This document shows positions 18,535-28,014 of a stretch of DNA of 64,000 nt, in pieces. Under the pieces are notes generated by a model. The model was not told where the DNA came from, did not search any database, and worked only from the letters and a program-made list of their open reading frames with translations. Every line of letters starts with the position of its first letter. Position 1 is the first letter of the stretch. Origin of the DNA: Hyphomicrobiales bacterium (GTDB lineage Bacteria > Pseudomonadota > Alphaproteobacteria > Rhizobiales > Rhizobiaceae); contig UCJU01000001.1 of NCBI GenBank assembly GCA_900472925.1, positions 186,001-250,000 on the forward strand, written 5' to 3'. The translations under genes were made by a program, and so were the position numbers.

Positions 18535-18689
18535 AATCGCCTGAGATTTGGGCGACGCACAAAAATAAGGCGATCCCGTTTCAATATCTTGGTCGAAGGA
18601 ACCGGATATCGAGGCTTTTCGAACTGGCATGCTTCATGCATGTCTACGTCCAAGTCCAGAGGGGACGCAAAGCTCGAACGAGCCATGAT

Positions 18690-18746
18690 AAAACCGCCGC
18701 CACTATCTGCGCTCCTGCGTGGTCACAGTGGCGGCGGTTTTGTTTT
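18690..18746 (+). terminator. Strong terminator upstream of the MarR gene
   Basis: AAAACCGCCGCCACT at 18690-18704 is perfectly complementary to 18727-18741 (15 base pairs, 22-base loop), followed by GTTTTGTT. It lies 198 bases after the DUF475 stop and 66 bases before the MarR start. Confidence 0.8.
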
Positions 18747-18811
18747 GTTCATTGATTTGCGGGAAGATCAGATTGAATGTGGGCGAAGCTCCCAACGAAT
18801 GGAGAGGGATA

Positions 18812-19156
18812 TTGTCTGTCGAGTTATCACCAACGCAAGCCCTGAGCCTGTGGCATCGGGTGGTGCTGGCGCAGGTAGAGGATGACGCGCCGGATATGAC
18901 GTCACGGCAGCTGGCGATATTGCTGCATATCTACCTCGTTCCGCCGCCTCACACCGTGCGTGGCCTGGCCTCGGTGCTGGGTGTCACCAAACCTGTCATT
19001 ACCAGGGCGCTGGACAGTATGGGCACAATCGGCCTGGTGGAGCGCGAGCGTGATCAGCGCGACCGCCGGAATGTCGTGATAAAACGCACGGTCGCCGGTG
19101 CGCTCTATCTGGAGAAATTGGGCGATTTGATTATTGATCAGGCGCGTAAGGCTTAA
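18812..19156 (+). CDS. MarR family transcriptional regulator
   Basis: A 114-residue protein with a winged HTH: MTSRQLAILLHIY, then TVRGLASVLGVTKPVITRALDSMG (recognition helix about residues 55-75) and the wing VERERDQRDRRNVVIKRT. I place the start at TTG 18812 because GGAGAGG stands 7 bases upstream and earlier in-frame codons run back into the terminator hairpin. It is shorter than typical MarR proteins, lacking much of the N-terminal dimer helix. It overlaps nothing and is followed after 40 bases by the NlpC/P60 gene in the same direction, so the two may be cotranscribed. Confidence 0.8.
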   Translation: MSVELSPTQALSLWHRVVLAQVEDDAPDMTSRQLAILLHIYLVPPPHTVRGLASVLGVTKPVITRALDSMGTIGLVERERDQRDRRNVVIKRTVAGALYLEKLGDLIIDQARKA

Positions 19157-19196
19157 ACAGCAGCAGACGCAGACCAAAAGAGCAGGACGCCAAGAT

Positions 19197-20057
19197 ATGA
19201 CACTTTCAAACACGCCACTCGACCGCCGCCTGCACATCTTCCGTGCCGATCTGGCTGATGAAAGATTGAAGGGACAGGTCGAAGCGACGCGTTTTGTCAG
19301 CGGCACACCCGCGCAGGTGAAGGTTCCCGTCATCGGTCTTCGTCCCAAACCGGATATGACGGCAGGGATCGATACTGAGCTGCTGCTCGGTGAAACCCTG
19401 CATGTTTTCGAAAAGGCCGAAGGCTGGGCCTGGGTTCAGGCAGATGCCGACGGTTATGCCGGATATGTGCCGGAGACGGCGATTGGCGAGGTCGTTGCCG
19501 CCACCCATCGCATTATCGCGCCGCGCACATTTCTTTATCCTGAAGCAGAACTTCGAAAGCCTCCTGTCGCTGCGCTGTCCATGGGCAGTTGCGTCACCTT
19601 CGTGGATGAGGCCGAGACACGCGGGACGCGGTATTTGTTGACGGCTAAGGGCGAGGGCGTCATTGCCGCCCATTGCCTTGCCATAGATCAGCAACCGACG
19701 ACTGACTATGTTTCTATCGCGCTGCGCTTTCTGGAAACGCCCTACCTGTGGGGTGGCCGCACCGGTTTTGGCATCGATTGCTCCGGCCTGGTGCAGATGG
19801 CTATGGCGATGACGGGAAAGTCGGTTCTGCGGGACACCGACATGCAATTCAAATCAATCGGTGTGCCGATTGATCGTCAGGATGTAGGCCGGGGCGATCT
19901 GGTTTTCTGGAAAGGGCATGTCGGCATCATGGAAGACGAAGCAACATTGCTTCATGCCAATGGCCACACCATGAATGTCTCGAGGGAGAATCTGGAAGAG
20001 GCGATCCAGCGGATCGGATGGCTTTACGAGATGCCGACAGGCTATCGCCGTCCCTGA
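19197..20057 (+). CDS. NlpC/P60 family cysteine peptidase with SH3-like domain
   Basis: A 286-residue peptidase. Residues about 50-110 form an SH3-like region (VFEKAEGWAWVQADADGYAGYVP), and the C-terminal half is NlpC/P60: FLETPYLWGGRTGFGIDCSG with catalytic Cys near 195 and GDLVFWKGHVGIM with the His near 241. The family cleaves gamma-D-glutamyl-diamino acid bonds in peptidoglycan peptides, like dipeptidyl peptidase VI. No signal peptide is visible, so it likely acts on recycled muropeptides in the cytoplasm (inference). ATG 19197 chosen as the first start preceding the domain. Confidence 0.88.
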   Translation: MTLSNTPLDRRLHIFRADLADERLKGQVEATRFVSGTPAQVKVPVIGLRPKPDMTAGIDTELLLGETLHVFEKAEGWAWVQADADGYAGYVPETAIGEVVAATHRIIAPRTFLYPEAELRKPPVAALSMGSCVTFVDEAETRGTRYLLTAKGEGVIAAHCLAIDQQPTTDYVSIALRFLETPYLWGGRTGFGIDCSGLVQMAMAMTGKSVLRDTDMQFKSIGVPIDRQDVGRGDLVFWKGHVGIMEDEATLLHANGHTMNVSRENLEEAIQRIGWLYEMPTGYRRP

Positions 20058-20147
20058 TGTTTTCACGAAAACGTTTCGTTTGAGCTGCTGTTTTGGTTTC
20101 GCCTGCCCCTATATGATGGACATGGAAGTGAGTGCAGGGCAGGACAA

Positions 20148-20507
20148 ATGGCAAGACTAGCAACATGGATTTCCGCTCTGGCTCTCGTCGGACTGGTCTC
20201 GGCAACCGCAGCCGAGGCGCAGACAGTCTATGAAAACGGCTACATGCCTGCCCCTGACGCCTATAACAATCTTCCCGGTGTGAAAGACCCCAAGACACTC
20301 CAACCGAAGGAGCGTTACACCTGCCATTCCACGACGGTTACTTCCGGCTACCGGAACGGCCCCTATCGTGATCTGTTCGGCAGCGAGGGTTTATCCGTTC
20401 AAGGTTACCGGTGCTCAGGGTCGCCAGGGGTTTCCGTCACAGGAACGCGTGTGCCTACATCCAAGGACTGGTATCCCGGCATCAATCCACCTGCTGTCGA
20501 TTTTTGA
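20148..20507 (+). CDS. Small secreted protein of unknown function
   Basis: A 119-residue protein with a clear signal peptide: a basic start, a hydrophobic stretch ALALVGLVSATAA and an AEA-Q cleavage site near residue 25. The mature part is about 95 residues, rich in Gly, Pro, Tyr and Ser, with two cysteines (about residues 64 and 88) able to form one disulfide. I recognise no domain. GC content and codon use match the neighbours. It stands alone between the NlpC/P60 gene and pncB. Probably periplasmic. Confidence 0.7.
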   Translation: MARLATWISALALVGLVSATAAEAQTVYENGYMPAPDAYNNLPGVKDPKTLQPKERYTCHSTTVTSGYRNGPYRDLFGSEGLSVQGYRCSGSPGVSVTGTRVPTSKDWYPGINPPAVDF

Positions 20508-20597
20508 TCGGTCCGGCAGAACCGTCTTCGCGCAAACCGGTCTGGACTTGCCAAGGTTTTATCAGATAAGTCTGTACCGGGAGCGGATCGGGCTCCG

Positions 20598-20614
20598 GGA
20601 GGCATTGGCCTCCT
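20598..20614 (+). promoter_or_regulatory. Hairpin in the pncB leader
   Basis: GGAGGC and GCCTCC pair around a four-base loop about 50 bases before pncB, just after another GC-rich inverted repeat (CCGGGAGC...GCTCCGG, about 20577-20597). No T-tract follows. Meaning unknown. Confidence 0.3.
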
Positions 20615-20663
20615 CAAATGCGCGGCGAAACCGGCTTTGCCGGTGCGGGGGATAGCAGCAGCA

Positions 20664-21968
20664 ATGACGAAGACAGATATAGCGACCCGTGTGCACAATC
20701 ACACCTGGAAGCTGGACCCCATCATTCGCAGCCTCATCGATACGGACTTCTACAAGCTGTTGATGTTGCAGATGATCTGGAAACTGTACCCGGATGTGAA
20801 TGCGACATTCTCTCTCATCAATCGCACCAAGACCGTCAAGCTTGCCGATGAAATCGACGAGACGGAACTGCGTGAGCAGCTGGATCATGCCCGCACGCTG
20901 AGGCTTTCGAAAAAGGAAAGAATCTGGCTGGCCGGGAATACGTTCTATGGCCGCTCTCAGATATTCGATCCGGAGTTCCTGTCCTGGTTGGATAGCTACC
21001 AGCTGCCGGAGTATGAGCTTTTCAAGCGTGACGGCCAGTATGAACTGAATTTTCATGGACGCTGGATGGACACGACGCTGTGGGAAATCCCGGCGCTCGC
21101 CATCATCAACGAGTTGCGGTCGCGCAGCGCCATGCGCTCCCTCGGCTACTTCACGCTCGATGTGCTCTATGCTCGCGCCAAAGCCAAGATGTGGGAAAAG
21201 GTGGAGCGCCTTCGCGAGCTGCCCGGTCTGCGTATCTCCGATTTCGGCACGCGCCGTCGCCACAGCTTCTTGTGGCAGCGCTGGTGTGTCGAAGCCCTGA
21301 AGGAAGGCATCGGTCCGGCCTTTACCGGCACCAGCAACGTTTTGCTGGCCATGGACTCAGACCTTGAGGCTGTAGGCACCAATGCGCATGAACTGCCGAT
21401 GGTTGTGGCGGCTCTGGCGCAAAATGACGAGGAGCTGGCCGCAGCACCTTACCAGGTAATGAAAGACTGGAACCGGCTCTATGGCGGCAACCTGTTGATC
21501 GTTCTGCCCGATGCATTCGGAACCGCCTCCTTCCTGCGCAACGCACCGGAATGGGTAGCGGACTGGACCGGCTTCCGCCCGGATAGCGCCCCGCCGATCG
21601 AAGGCGGTGAGAAGATCATCGACTGGTGGCAGAAGGTGGGCCGTGACCCGAAGAAGAAACTTCTGATCTTCTCGGATGGTCTCGACGTCGATGCCATCAT
21701 CGACACCTACAACCATTTTGAAGGTCGGGTCCGGATGGGCTTTGGCTGGGGTACCAACCTGACGAACGACTTTGCGGGCTGCGCACCAAAGACGATCGAA
21801 AGCCTGAAACCCATTTCGATCGTCTGCAAGGTCATCGATGCCAATGGTCGTCCGGCCGTGAAGCTGTCCGACAATCCGCAAAAAGCGACGGGAGAGCCTG
21901 AAGAGGTTCAGCGCTACCTGAAGTTTTTTGGTCATGAAGACCGGAAGAATCAGGACGTGAAAGTCTGA
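20664..21968 (+). CDS. pncB: Nicotinate phosphoribosyltransferase
   Basis: A 434-residue enzyme making nicotinate mononucleotide from nicotinate, PRPP and ATP in the NAD salvage pathway. It starts with [19 protein letters not shown], the family's N-terminal signature, and carries the autophosphorylated His at about residue 242 in [20 protein letters not shown] and [10 protein letters not shown] (about 335-370) are phosphate-binding loops. The ATG at 20664 gives the usual rhizobial length. A hairpin follows the stop. Confidence 0.96.
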   Translation: MTKTDIATRVHNHTWKLDPIIRSLIDTDFYKLLMLQMIWKLYPDVNATFSLINRTKTVKLADEIDETELREQLDHARTLRLSKKERIWLAGNTFYGRSQIFDPEFLSWLDSYQLPEYELFKRDGQYELNFHGRWMDTTLWEIPALAIINELRSRSAMRSLGYFTLDVLYARAKAKMWEKVERLRELPGLRISDFGTRRRHSFLWQRWCVEALKEGIGPAFTGTSNVLLAMDSDLEAVGTNAHELPMVVAALAQNDEELAAAPYQVMKDWNRLYGGNLLIVLPDAFGTASFLRNAPEWVADWTGFRPDSAPPIEGGEKIIDWWQKVGRDPKKKLLIFSDGLDVDAIIDTYNHFEGRVRMGFGWGTNLTNDFAGCAPKTIESLKPISIVCKVIDANGRPAVKLSDNPQKATGEPEEVQRYLKFFGHEDRKNQDVKV

Positions 21969-21969
21969 G

Positions 21970-21993
21970 GCGAGGGCGGTTTCCCGCCCTCGC
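21970..21993. terminator. Convergent hairpin between pncB and the M17 peptidase gene
   Basis: GCGAGGGCGG (21970-21979) pairs perfectly with 21984-21993 around TTTC. It lies directly after the pncB stop and just before the stop of the opposite gene. Neither side has a good T-tract, so it may act as an mRNA 3' end stabiliser. Confidence 0.55.
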
Positions 21994-22001
21994 ATCCCAG
22001 C

Positions 22002-23399
22002 TTATTTCTTCGCGAAGTTGCGCGAAATGTAATGGAACAACGCGCGTATCGCCTGCGCCTCGCCACCGATGGAGGAGTGGGGACGCTCGCTCAAAGACCA
22101 TCCGTAAATATCGAAGTGCACCCATTTTTTTGTCTGTGTCACGAAGCGCTTGAGAAAGAGCGCCGCGGTGATCGAACCTGCCATGCCACCAGCCGGCGCG
22201 TTGGTAATATCTGCCGCGCGTGAGCGGATATCCTTGTCGTAGCCCATGTAAAGCGGCAGACGCCACAAGGGATCGTCCACATCGATACTGGCATCGGCGA
22301 TGCTGTGTGCGAGGTCTTCGTCGTCGGTGAAGAATGGCGGTACGTCTGGGCCAAGCGCGACGCGGGCGGCACCCGTCAGTGTCGCCATGTCGATCATCAG
22401 ATCCGGCGCATCTTCGTCGGCATAGGCCAATGCGTCGGCCAAAACCAGACGGCCTTCGGCATCCGTGTTGTCGATCTGGACCGTCAGACCCTTGCGGCTC
22501 TGATAGATGTCACCCGGGCGGAAAGCGTTTGAAGAGATGGAGTTTTCCACGGCCGGTACGATGACGCGCAGGTCGATGGGCAGGCGCGCATCCATGATCA
22601 TCAGCGCCAGACCAAGAACATTCGCGGCTCCGCCCATATCCTTCTTCATCAGTGCCATGGACGAGGAAGGTTTGATATCGAGCCCGCCTGTATCGAAACA
22701 GACGCCCTTGCCCACGAGCGTCAGGCTTGGGTTACCCTTCTTGCCCCAGGTCATTTCCAACAGACGTGGTGCGCTTTCGCTGGCACGGCCAACGGCGTGG
22801 ACCAAGGGGAAGTTCTCTTTGAGCAGATCTTCACCGGCAATGACGGTAAACTGCGCCTTGTAATGGGCGGCGAGACTGCGAAACGCGATTTCCAGTTCGT
22901 CCGGCCCCATATCGTTGGCGGGAACATTGATGAGATCGCGTGCCAAATAGACACCGGCCAGAACACGCTTGATTTCCGCATCTTCTGCGTCGCGTGGAAT
23001 GAGAAGCTTTGCGCCGTTGCTCTTCACCGCGCGGTACTTGTCGAAGCGATAGGCACCGAGACCGAAACCCAGCATCAGACGATTGACCGTCAGCGGCGCG
23101 GTTTCGATATGCCAGTCGCCCTCGGGCAACTCTCTGGCCAGTTTGCCTGTGATGAAGGGCAGTTCGGAAGGGTTGGTGCCGAGGCCAAGTAGTGCGCCGC
23201 CCAATGCGCCCTCTGCAGAAGGGATCAGAAGAAGCGCGCCTGCCTCGCCCTTGAAGCCCGCCTTATGGGCCCAGTCCAAGGCAATCGGATCAATCGCACC
23301 TTGTTCGATATGGGCGGGCGTCACGGCAAAGACTGGCAGGGTCTTGCCCGCTTTTGAACTGAAAGGCGTGGTGCGTTCGATAAATTGATAGGGGGGCAT
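22002..23399 (-). CDS. Leucyl aminopeptidase family protein (M17)
   Basis: A 465-residue metallopeptidase. The catalytic half shows VGKGVCFDTGGLDIKPSSSMALMKKDMGGA (seen in short blocks from about residue 230) and the signature NTDAEGRLVLADAL (about 310), containing the two-metal ligands. The N-terminal third is the weakly conserved M17 macro-like domain. It cleaves N-terminal residues from peptides in the cytosol. Closer to the PepB-like rhizobial branch than to canonical PepA (which is about 500 residues). Single gene, convergent with pncB and divergent from the TPR lipoprotein gene. Confidence 0.92.
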   Translation of the reverse strand: MPPYQFIERTTPFSSKAGKTLPVFAVTPAHIEQGAIDPIALDWAHKAGFKGEAGALLLIPSAEGALGGALLGLGTNPSELPFITGKLARELPEGDWHIETAPLTVNRLMLGFGLGAYRFDKYRAVKSNGAKLLIPRDAEDAEIKRVLAGVYLARDLINVPANDMGPDELEIAFRSLAAHYKAQFTVIAGEDLLKENFPLVHAVGRASESAPRLLEMTWGKKGNPSLTLVGKGVCFDTGGLDIKPSSSMALMKKDMGGAANVLGLALMIMDARLPIDLRVIVPAVENSISSNAFRPGDIYQSRKGLTVQIDNTDAEGRLVLADALAYADEDAPDLMIDMATLTGAARVALGPDVPPFFTDDEDLAHSIADASIDVDDPLWRLPLYMGYDKDIRSRAADITNAPAGGMAGSITAALFLKRFVTQTKKWVHFDIYGWSLSERPHSSIGGEAQAIRALFHYISRNFAKK

Positions 23400-23541
23400 G
23401 AGCTGCTTTCGTAAAGGTATGGAATCGGCAAATTAACACTCTGTTAGGGTTAACAGATTATTGCTGGAGCGAGGGTTGCGTCGAGGGAAATCACGCCGCG
23501 CCGAAAAAAATCCGATCCAACCCGAGAGCCGGGGCAATGTC

Positions 23542-24366
23542 ATGAGTGCTGTTTCCAACATTTCAGCCCGTCCGAAAACCTTGCTTCGCGGAGTGTGTGC
23601 GGCTGCGCTGGCTGTTGCGCTTGCAGGCTGCTCCACCACCAAGCCGGACCGCATGTCGACAGGGTCTATCCCGGCTGTATCTCGCTCCTATGATCAGATG
23701 AATATGGATCAGTTGCGCCAAGCGGAAGCCTCCACGGGAAGGGCCTATGCTGCCAACCCAAAGGATCGCAACACTGGTCTCAACTACGCCAACCTGCTGA
23801 TGATGACGGGCAAGAACACCCAGGCTCTTGCCGTCATGCAGCAGGTCGCCATCGCCTATCCGTCCGATCGTGAAGTTCTCGCCTCCTATGGCAAGGCACA
23901 GGCCGCTGCCGGGCAGCTGGAGCAGGCGCTGAACACCATCAATCGCGCACAGACGCCGGATCGCCCCGACTGGCGTCTCTATTCCGCTGAAGGTGCCGTG
24001 CTGGATCAGCTGGGCCGCTCGAACGAAGCGCGCGCCAAATATCGTCAGGCTTTGGATCTCAAGCCCAATGATCCCAGCATTCTTTCCAATCTCGGCATGT
24101 CCTACGTGCTCCAGAGCGACCCACGGACAGCTGAAACCTATTTGCGTTCCGCCGCGTCGCAGCCGGGCGCGGACAGCCGCATCCGCCAGAACCTCGCCCT
24201 TGTGGTTGGCCTCCAGGGGCGCTTCGAAGAGGCAGAAAGCATTGCCACGCGGGAACTGTCGGCTCAGCAGGCACAGGCCAATCTGACCTATCTGAGAGGC
24301 ATGCTGTCCCAGCAGAACGCATGGTCGCAGCTCTCGGACAAGAACAAGAAAACCGCGACGAACTGA
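23542..24366 (+). CDS. tadD: TPR lipoprotein, TadD-like pilus assembly factor
   Basis: A 274-residue protein with a lipoprotein signal: AALAVALAGC, the lipidated Cys at residue 30. From about residue 70 it is built of tetratricopeptide repeats (NYANLLMMTGKNTQALAVMQ, LGRSNEARAKYRQALDLKPNDPSILSNLG and others). TadD lipoproteins help the Tad secretin assemble. It ends convergently against tadC of the pilus operon, which supports the assignment. The ATG at 23542 puts the signal peptide in normal position; an extension to 23461 adds a charged tail and is rejected. Confidence 0.85.
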   Translation: MSAVSNISARPKTLLRGVCAAALAVALAGCSTTKPDRMSTGSIPAVSRSYDQMNMDQLRQAEASTGRAYAANPKDRNTGLNYANLLMMTGKNTQALAVMQQVAIAYPSDREVLASYGKAQAAAGQLEQALNTINRAQTPDRPDWRLYSAEGAVLDQLGRSNEARAKYRQALDLKPNDPSILSNLGMSYVLQSDPRTAETYLRSAASQPGADSRIRQNLALVVGLQGRFEEAESIATRELSAQQAQANLTYLRGMLSQQNAWSQLSDKNKKTATN

Positions 24367-24385
24367 ACGGTCGTCAATAAACATC

Positions 24386-24413
24386 AAGGCGGCCGCGATG
24401 GCCGCCTTTTTTG
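24386..24413 (+). terminator. Rho-independent terminator after tadD
   Basis: AAGGCGGCC at 24386-24394 pairs with GGCCGCCTT at 24400-24408 around a 5-base loop, then a run of T's. It ends tadD just before the convergent pilus operon. Confidence 0.85.
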
Positions 24414-24430
24414 TTTGGATTGGGGAAATC

Positions 24431-25417
24431 TCAGAACGAGTCGGATATGCGGATACCGGCGGGGCCGAGAATGACGGCGATCAGCACCGGCAGGAAGAAC
24501 AGGATCATCGGCACGGTCAGTTTCGGTGGCAGTGCCGAGGCCTTTTTCTCCGCTTCGTTCATGCGCTCGTCGCGACCTTCCTGCGCCAGAACACGCAGCG
24601 CTTGAGCCAAGGGTGTGCCGTAGCGCTCCGCCTGGATCAGAGCTTGTACGACGCTTTTCACGCCATCCAGCTGTGTGCGAAGCCCGAGATTTTCCAGTGC
24701 CGTGCGCCGGTCCTGCAAGAAGGAAAGTTCTGCTGTCGTCAAAACCATTTCCTCGGCGAGAGCTGGCGATTGATCCGCCATTTCTTCGGCAACACGACGC
24801 ATGGCGGCTTCCATGGAAACGCCGGATTCAACGCAGATCAGCATCAGGTCCAAGGCATCTGGCCATGCGCGTTTAATGGATTTCTGGCGCTTGGACATTT
24901 GGTTGGAAACAAAAATGTTAGGCGCATAGAAGCCGAGGTAACCGACGACGAGAACCACCATCAGGCGCACGCCGAAGGGCCGTTCGGGCAGGTTTCCCAT
25001 GATGAAAACCCACAGAAACGCCAGTGTGAGAAAGACGAATGGGAGAATAAACCGTGCCGCGAGAAAGGTGTTCAGCGCGTTCTGGGATCGATAGCCCGCA
25101 GCGCGCAATTTGTTGACGGTATTGGCGTCGATCAGCGCTTCACGCAAATTGAAGCGCTCGACAATCCGCGTGGCCGACTTGTTGTTGTTACCGCGCAACG
25201 ACGTCTTGCTGCCCTTGGCCGCCTCGTTCATGCGGTCGCGTTCCCGGCTTCTAATCTGGTCACGCTCAGTGGATACCGCCTTCATGCGCTTGTTGAGATC
25301 GCCCTTTTCGAAATAGGGAATGGCCAACGTGTAAAATGTCGCAAACACCGCGACAGACACGAGAACGGCGATGATCAAATGCGGGTTGGTCAGGCTGGAT
25401 GCGAGCTCTTGTGACAT
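24431..25417 (-). CDS. tadC: Tad pilus inner-membrane platform protein TadC (CtpI)
   Basis: A 328-residue type II secretion F-domain protein. Hydrophobic segments are near residues 14-35, 105-145 and 295-320; the cytosolic F domain between contains WPDALDLMLICVESGVSMEAAMRRVAEEM. With TadB it forms the platform that couples the ATPase to pilus polymerisation. It is the last gene of the leftward operon, 10 bases after tadB, as expected from cpaF-tadB-tadC order in Agrobacterium ctp. Confidence 0.93.
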   Translation of the reverse strand: MSQELASSLTNPHLIIAVLVSVAVFATFYTLAIPYFEKGDLNKRMKAVSTERDQIRSRERDRMNEAAKGSKTSLRGNNNKSATRIVERFNLREALIDANTVNKLRAAGYRSQNALNTFLAARFILPFVFLTLAFLWVFIMGNLPERPFGVRLMVVLVVGYLGFYAPNIFVSNQMSKRQKSIKRAWPDALDLMLICVESGVSMEAAMRRVAEEMADQSPALAEEMVLTTAELSFLQDRRTALENLGLRTQLDGVKSVVQALIQAERYGTPLAQALRVLAQEGRDERMNEAEKKASALPPKLTVPMILFFLPVLIAVILGPAGIRISDSF

Positions 25418-25427
25418 GCGTTCAGCC

Positions 25428-26432
25428 TCAAATATCGAAGTTGATCATCTGGCGCATGACGACGATGCCGATGGACATCCAGAGTGCTGAAGCACCCAGA
25501 ATCAGATGGCCACGCGGATCGGTGAACAGCACGATGATATAGTCTGGTGAGGTGAGGTAGACGAGCGTCGCCACGATGAAGGGAAGAGCGCCGATGATGA
25601 CGGCGGATGCTTTTGCCTCCATCGAAAGAGCAGCCACTTTAGCCTTCATCTTGCGCCGTTCGCGCAGCACTTTGGAAAGATTGGCCAGCGCTTCGGAAAG
25701 GTTGCCGCCAGCCTGTGCCTGAATGGTGATGACGGTGCCAAAGAAGTTCACCTCCGGCAACGGCATGGTCAGCATCATCCGGTTGATCCCTTCCGGGATG
25801 CTCATGCCAACCTGCTGCGCCTCGACGACCCGCTGGAATTCGCTTTTGACAGGCTCCTGCCCATCCGAGGCGATCAATCGAACGGAGTCGTTCAGCGGCA
25901 GGCCGGACTTGATGGAGCGGTACATGACATCGAGCGCGTTGGGGAACTCTTCGAGAAACTTGTTTTGTCTTCGCTTCACAAGGAAGCCGAGGATCCACCG
26001 GGGTAGACCAAGCGCACCAACGATGCCTCCACCCAGCGCCAGAAGAAAAGGTGCGCTGTACAGCAGGGCGACGAGAAACACGACAAATCCGAGAGCCCCA
26101 CCCAGCACATAGAACTTTTTGACAGACATCGTCAGACCGGCCTGAACGAGCCGTGTTCGGATGCTCTTGTCTTTTCTGTCCTTGTTTTTTTCGTTCTGCT
26201 TTTTCTCAAGGTCTTTCAGGTTGTCCTGCACGGACTTGCGCCGCTTGCTCAGTTCCTGAACACGGTCGCGGGCAAGTTTGATCTTGTCCTTATCGGTTTC
26301 CGCGGCTTTGACACGGCTGACACGGCTTGCGGTTTTCTTTTCGACCTCGATCTGCGGGAACAGGAAGACATAGGCCATCGCTCCTGCCGAAACGGCGACG
26401 AGGATCACAAGCAGCATCACCGTCATGTTCAT
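25428..26432 (-). CDS. tadB: Tad pilus inner-membrane platform protein TadB (CtpH)
   Basis: A 334-residue type II secretion F-domain protein. It has an N-terminal membrane anchor, a charged Lys/Arg-rich linker (about residues 35-95), hydrophobic helices near 105-150, the F domain with FPNALDVMYRSIKSGLPLNDSVRLIA (about 160), and two C-terminal helices. Paralogous to the tadC product and expected to pair with it under the CpaF ATPase. The linker is longer than in TadC. Confidence 0.93.
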   Translation of the reverse strand: MNMTVMLLVILVAVSAGAMAYVFLFPQIEVEKKTASRVSRVKAAETDKDKIKLARDRVQELSKRRKSVQDNLKDLEKKQNEKNKDRKDKSIRTRLVQAGLTMSVKKFYVLGGALGFVVFLVALLYSAPFLLALGGGIVGALGLPRWILGFLVKRRQNKFLEEFPNALDVMYRSIKSGLPLNDSVRLIASDGQEPVKSEFQRVVEAQQVGMSIPEGINRMMLTMPLPEVNFFGTVITIQAQAGGNLSEALANLSKVLRERRKMKAKVAALSMEAKASAVIIGALPFIVATLVYLTSPDYIIVLFTDPRGHLILGASALWMSIGIVVMRQMINFDI

Positions 26433-26502
26433 TTTCTATTCCGCCTTGGCCTCAGAACCTGACGTCATCGCGACGTCAGAAAAAACGCTCTTACTCAGTG
26501 CT

Positions 26503-27975
26503 CTATTGAGACTTGCTTTCCATTTCATCGAGAGCTGCCGCCAGGCGCTTTTCCTCGTTGAAATAGCGTGCGCGATCCCAGAAATGCGGTTTGCTGATAC
26601 CGGTCGAAACGTGACGACCGATAATTCGGCCATTGGCGTCCTCACCATCCATTTCATACCGCATCAGATCCTGGGTGATGATCACATCACCTTCCATGCC
26701 CAGAACCTCTGTCACCTGCGTGATGCGGCGTGAGCCATCACGCAGGCGTGCAGCCTGAATGACGATATCCACCGATGATGAAATGATCTCGCGCACGGTC
26801 TTCGCGGGCAAGGTGAAACCACCCATGGCGATCATCGATTCCATGCGGCTCAGGCACTCACGCGGCGTATTGGCGTGGATCGTGCCCATGGAACCGTCGT
26901 GACCGGTGTTCATGGCCTGCAAAAGATCGAAAACCTCGGGTCCACGGACTTCGCCGACGATGATACGTTCAGGGCGCATACGCAGGCAGTTTTTGACAAG
27001 ATCACGCATGGTGATTTCGCCCTCACCCTCGATATTCGGGGGCCGTGTTTCCAGGCGAACCACATGCGGCTGCTGAAGCTGAAGTTCGGCGGTATCTTCG
27101 CAGGTAATCACGCGTTCGGTTTTGTCGATATAGCTCGTCAGGCAGTTGAGGAGGGTCGTCTTGCCCGAACCCGTTCCGCCTGAGATCACCACATTGCAAC
27201 GCACGCGACCGATGATCTGCAGCAGAACGGCGCCTTCCGGCGTGATGGCACCGAAGCGCACCAACTGGTCGAGCGTCAGCTTGTCCTTCTTGAATTTTCG
27301 GATCGTCAGTGCCGGCCCATCGATGGCCAGCGGTGGAGCGATGACGTTCACACGGGAGCCGTCAGGCAGGCGCGCATCGCAAATCGGGCTTGATTCATCC
27401 ACGCGACGTCCGACCTGGCTGACGATGCGCTGGCAGATCGACAGAAGCTGTGCGTTGTCACGAAAGCGAATATCGGATTCGATGGTCTTGCCGCCGACTT
27501 CGATGAAGGTCTGGCCGGAGCCATTGACCATGATATCAGCAATATCGTCGCGAGCCAGAAGCGGCTCCAGCGGGCCATAACCCAGAACGTCGTTACAGAT
27601 GTCTTCCAGCAGCTCTTCCTGCTCGGAAATCGACATCGCGAAATTCTTGATGGTGATGATATCGTTGACGATATCACGAATTTCCTCACGCGCGCTCTCG
27701 GTGTCGAGCTTGGCAAGCTGCGACAGATCGATTGTGTCGATCAGCGCCGAAAACACCTGCGCCTTCGTCTGATAATAGTCATCCGTCCGTGTTCGCTTAC
27801 GCGGCTGCGGTGCTGCCGAATGGGAGGACGTCACGATGGGAGGTGGCGCAAGAACCAGAGTGTCTGCCGTGTCCAGGCGCGGCGCTGCCACAGCAGACTG
27901 CAGGGCAGGGGCAGATGCCGCCTGTCCGGTGTTTTGGCTCCTTGGAGAGCCCTCGTTGCCGCGTCTTCCGAACAT
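26503..27975 (-). CDS. cpaF: Tad pilus ATPase CpaF/TadA (CtpG)
   Basis: A 490-residue secretion ATPase of the VirB11/GspE superfamily. The Walker [15 protein letters not shown] is near residue 268, followed by the Asp box [12 protein letters not shown], the Walker B region [14 protein letters not shown] and the His box ([13 protein letters not shown]). The first 80 residues are low complexity, rich in Ala, Pro and Ser. It powers extension and retraction of the Flp pilus from the cytosol. It lies between cpaE and tadB. Confidence 0.96.
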   Translation of the reverse strand: MFGRRGNEGSPRSQNTGQAASAPALQSAVAAPRLDTADTLVLAPPPIVTSSHSAAPQPRKRTRTDDYYQTKAQVFSALIDTIDLSQLAKLDTESAREEIRDIVNDIITIKNFAMSISEQEELLEDICNDVLGYGPLEPLLARDDIADIMVNGSGQTFIEVGGKTIESDIRFRDNAQLLSICQRIVSQVGRRVDESSPICDARLPDGSRVNVIAPPLAIDGPALTIRKFKKDKLTLDQLVRFGAITPEGAVLLQIIGRVRCNVVISGGTGSGKTTLLNCLTSYIDKTERVITCEDTAELQLQQPHVVRLETRPPNIEGEGEITMRDLVKNCLRMRPERIIVGEVRGPEVFDLLQAMNTGHDGSMGTIHANTPRECLSRMESMIAMGGFTLPAKTVREIISSSVDIVIQAARLRDGSRRITQVTEVLGMEGDVIITQDLMRYEMDGEDANGRIIGRHVSTGISKPHFWDRARYFNEEKRLAAALDEMESKSQ

Positions 27976-28014
27976 GTGTTTCTTCCGGTCTGTCGCCGTC
28001 AGCGCGAGAGGCGC

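Larger units (their letters stand above)
18493..18811. other. 319-base intergenic region before the MarR gene
   Basis: No credible gene. It contains the interlocking hairpins at 18494-18534, several short inverted repeats around 18615-18690, and a strong terminator at 18690-18741 that ends something other than the DUF475 gene's immediate 3' end. A short transcript (small RNA) between about 18560 and 18745 is possible. Confidence 0.5.

Noticed and set aside
18589-18885. A 98-codon open frame spanning the terminator before the MarR gene
   Set aside because: It reads through the strong 15-bp hairpin and has no domain or ribosome site.
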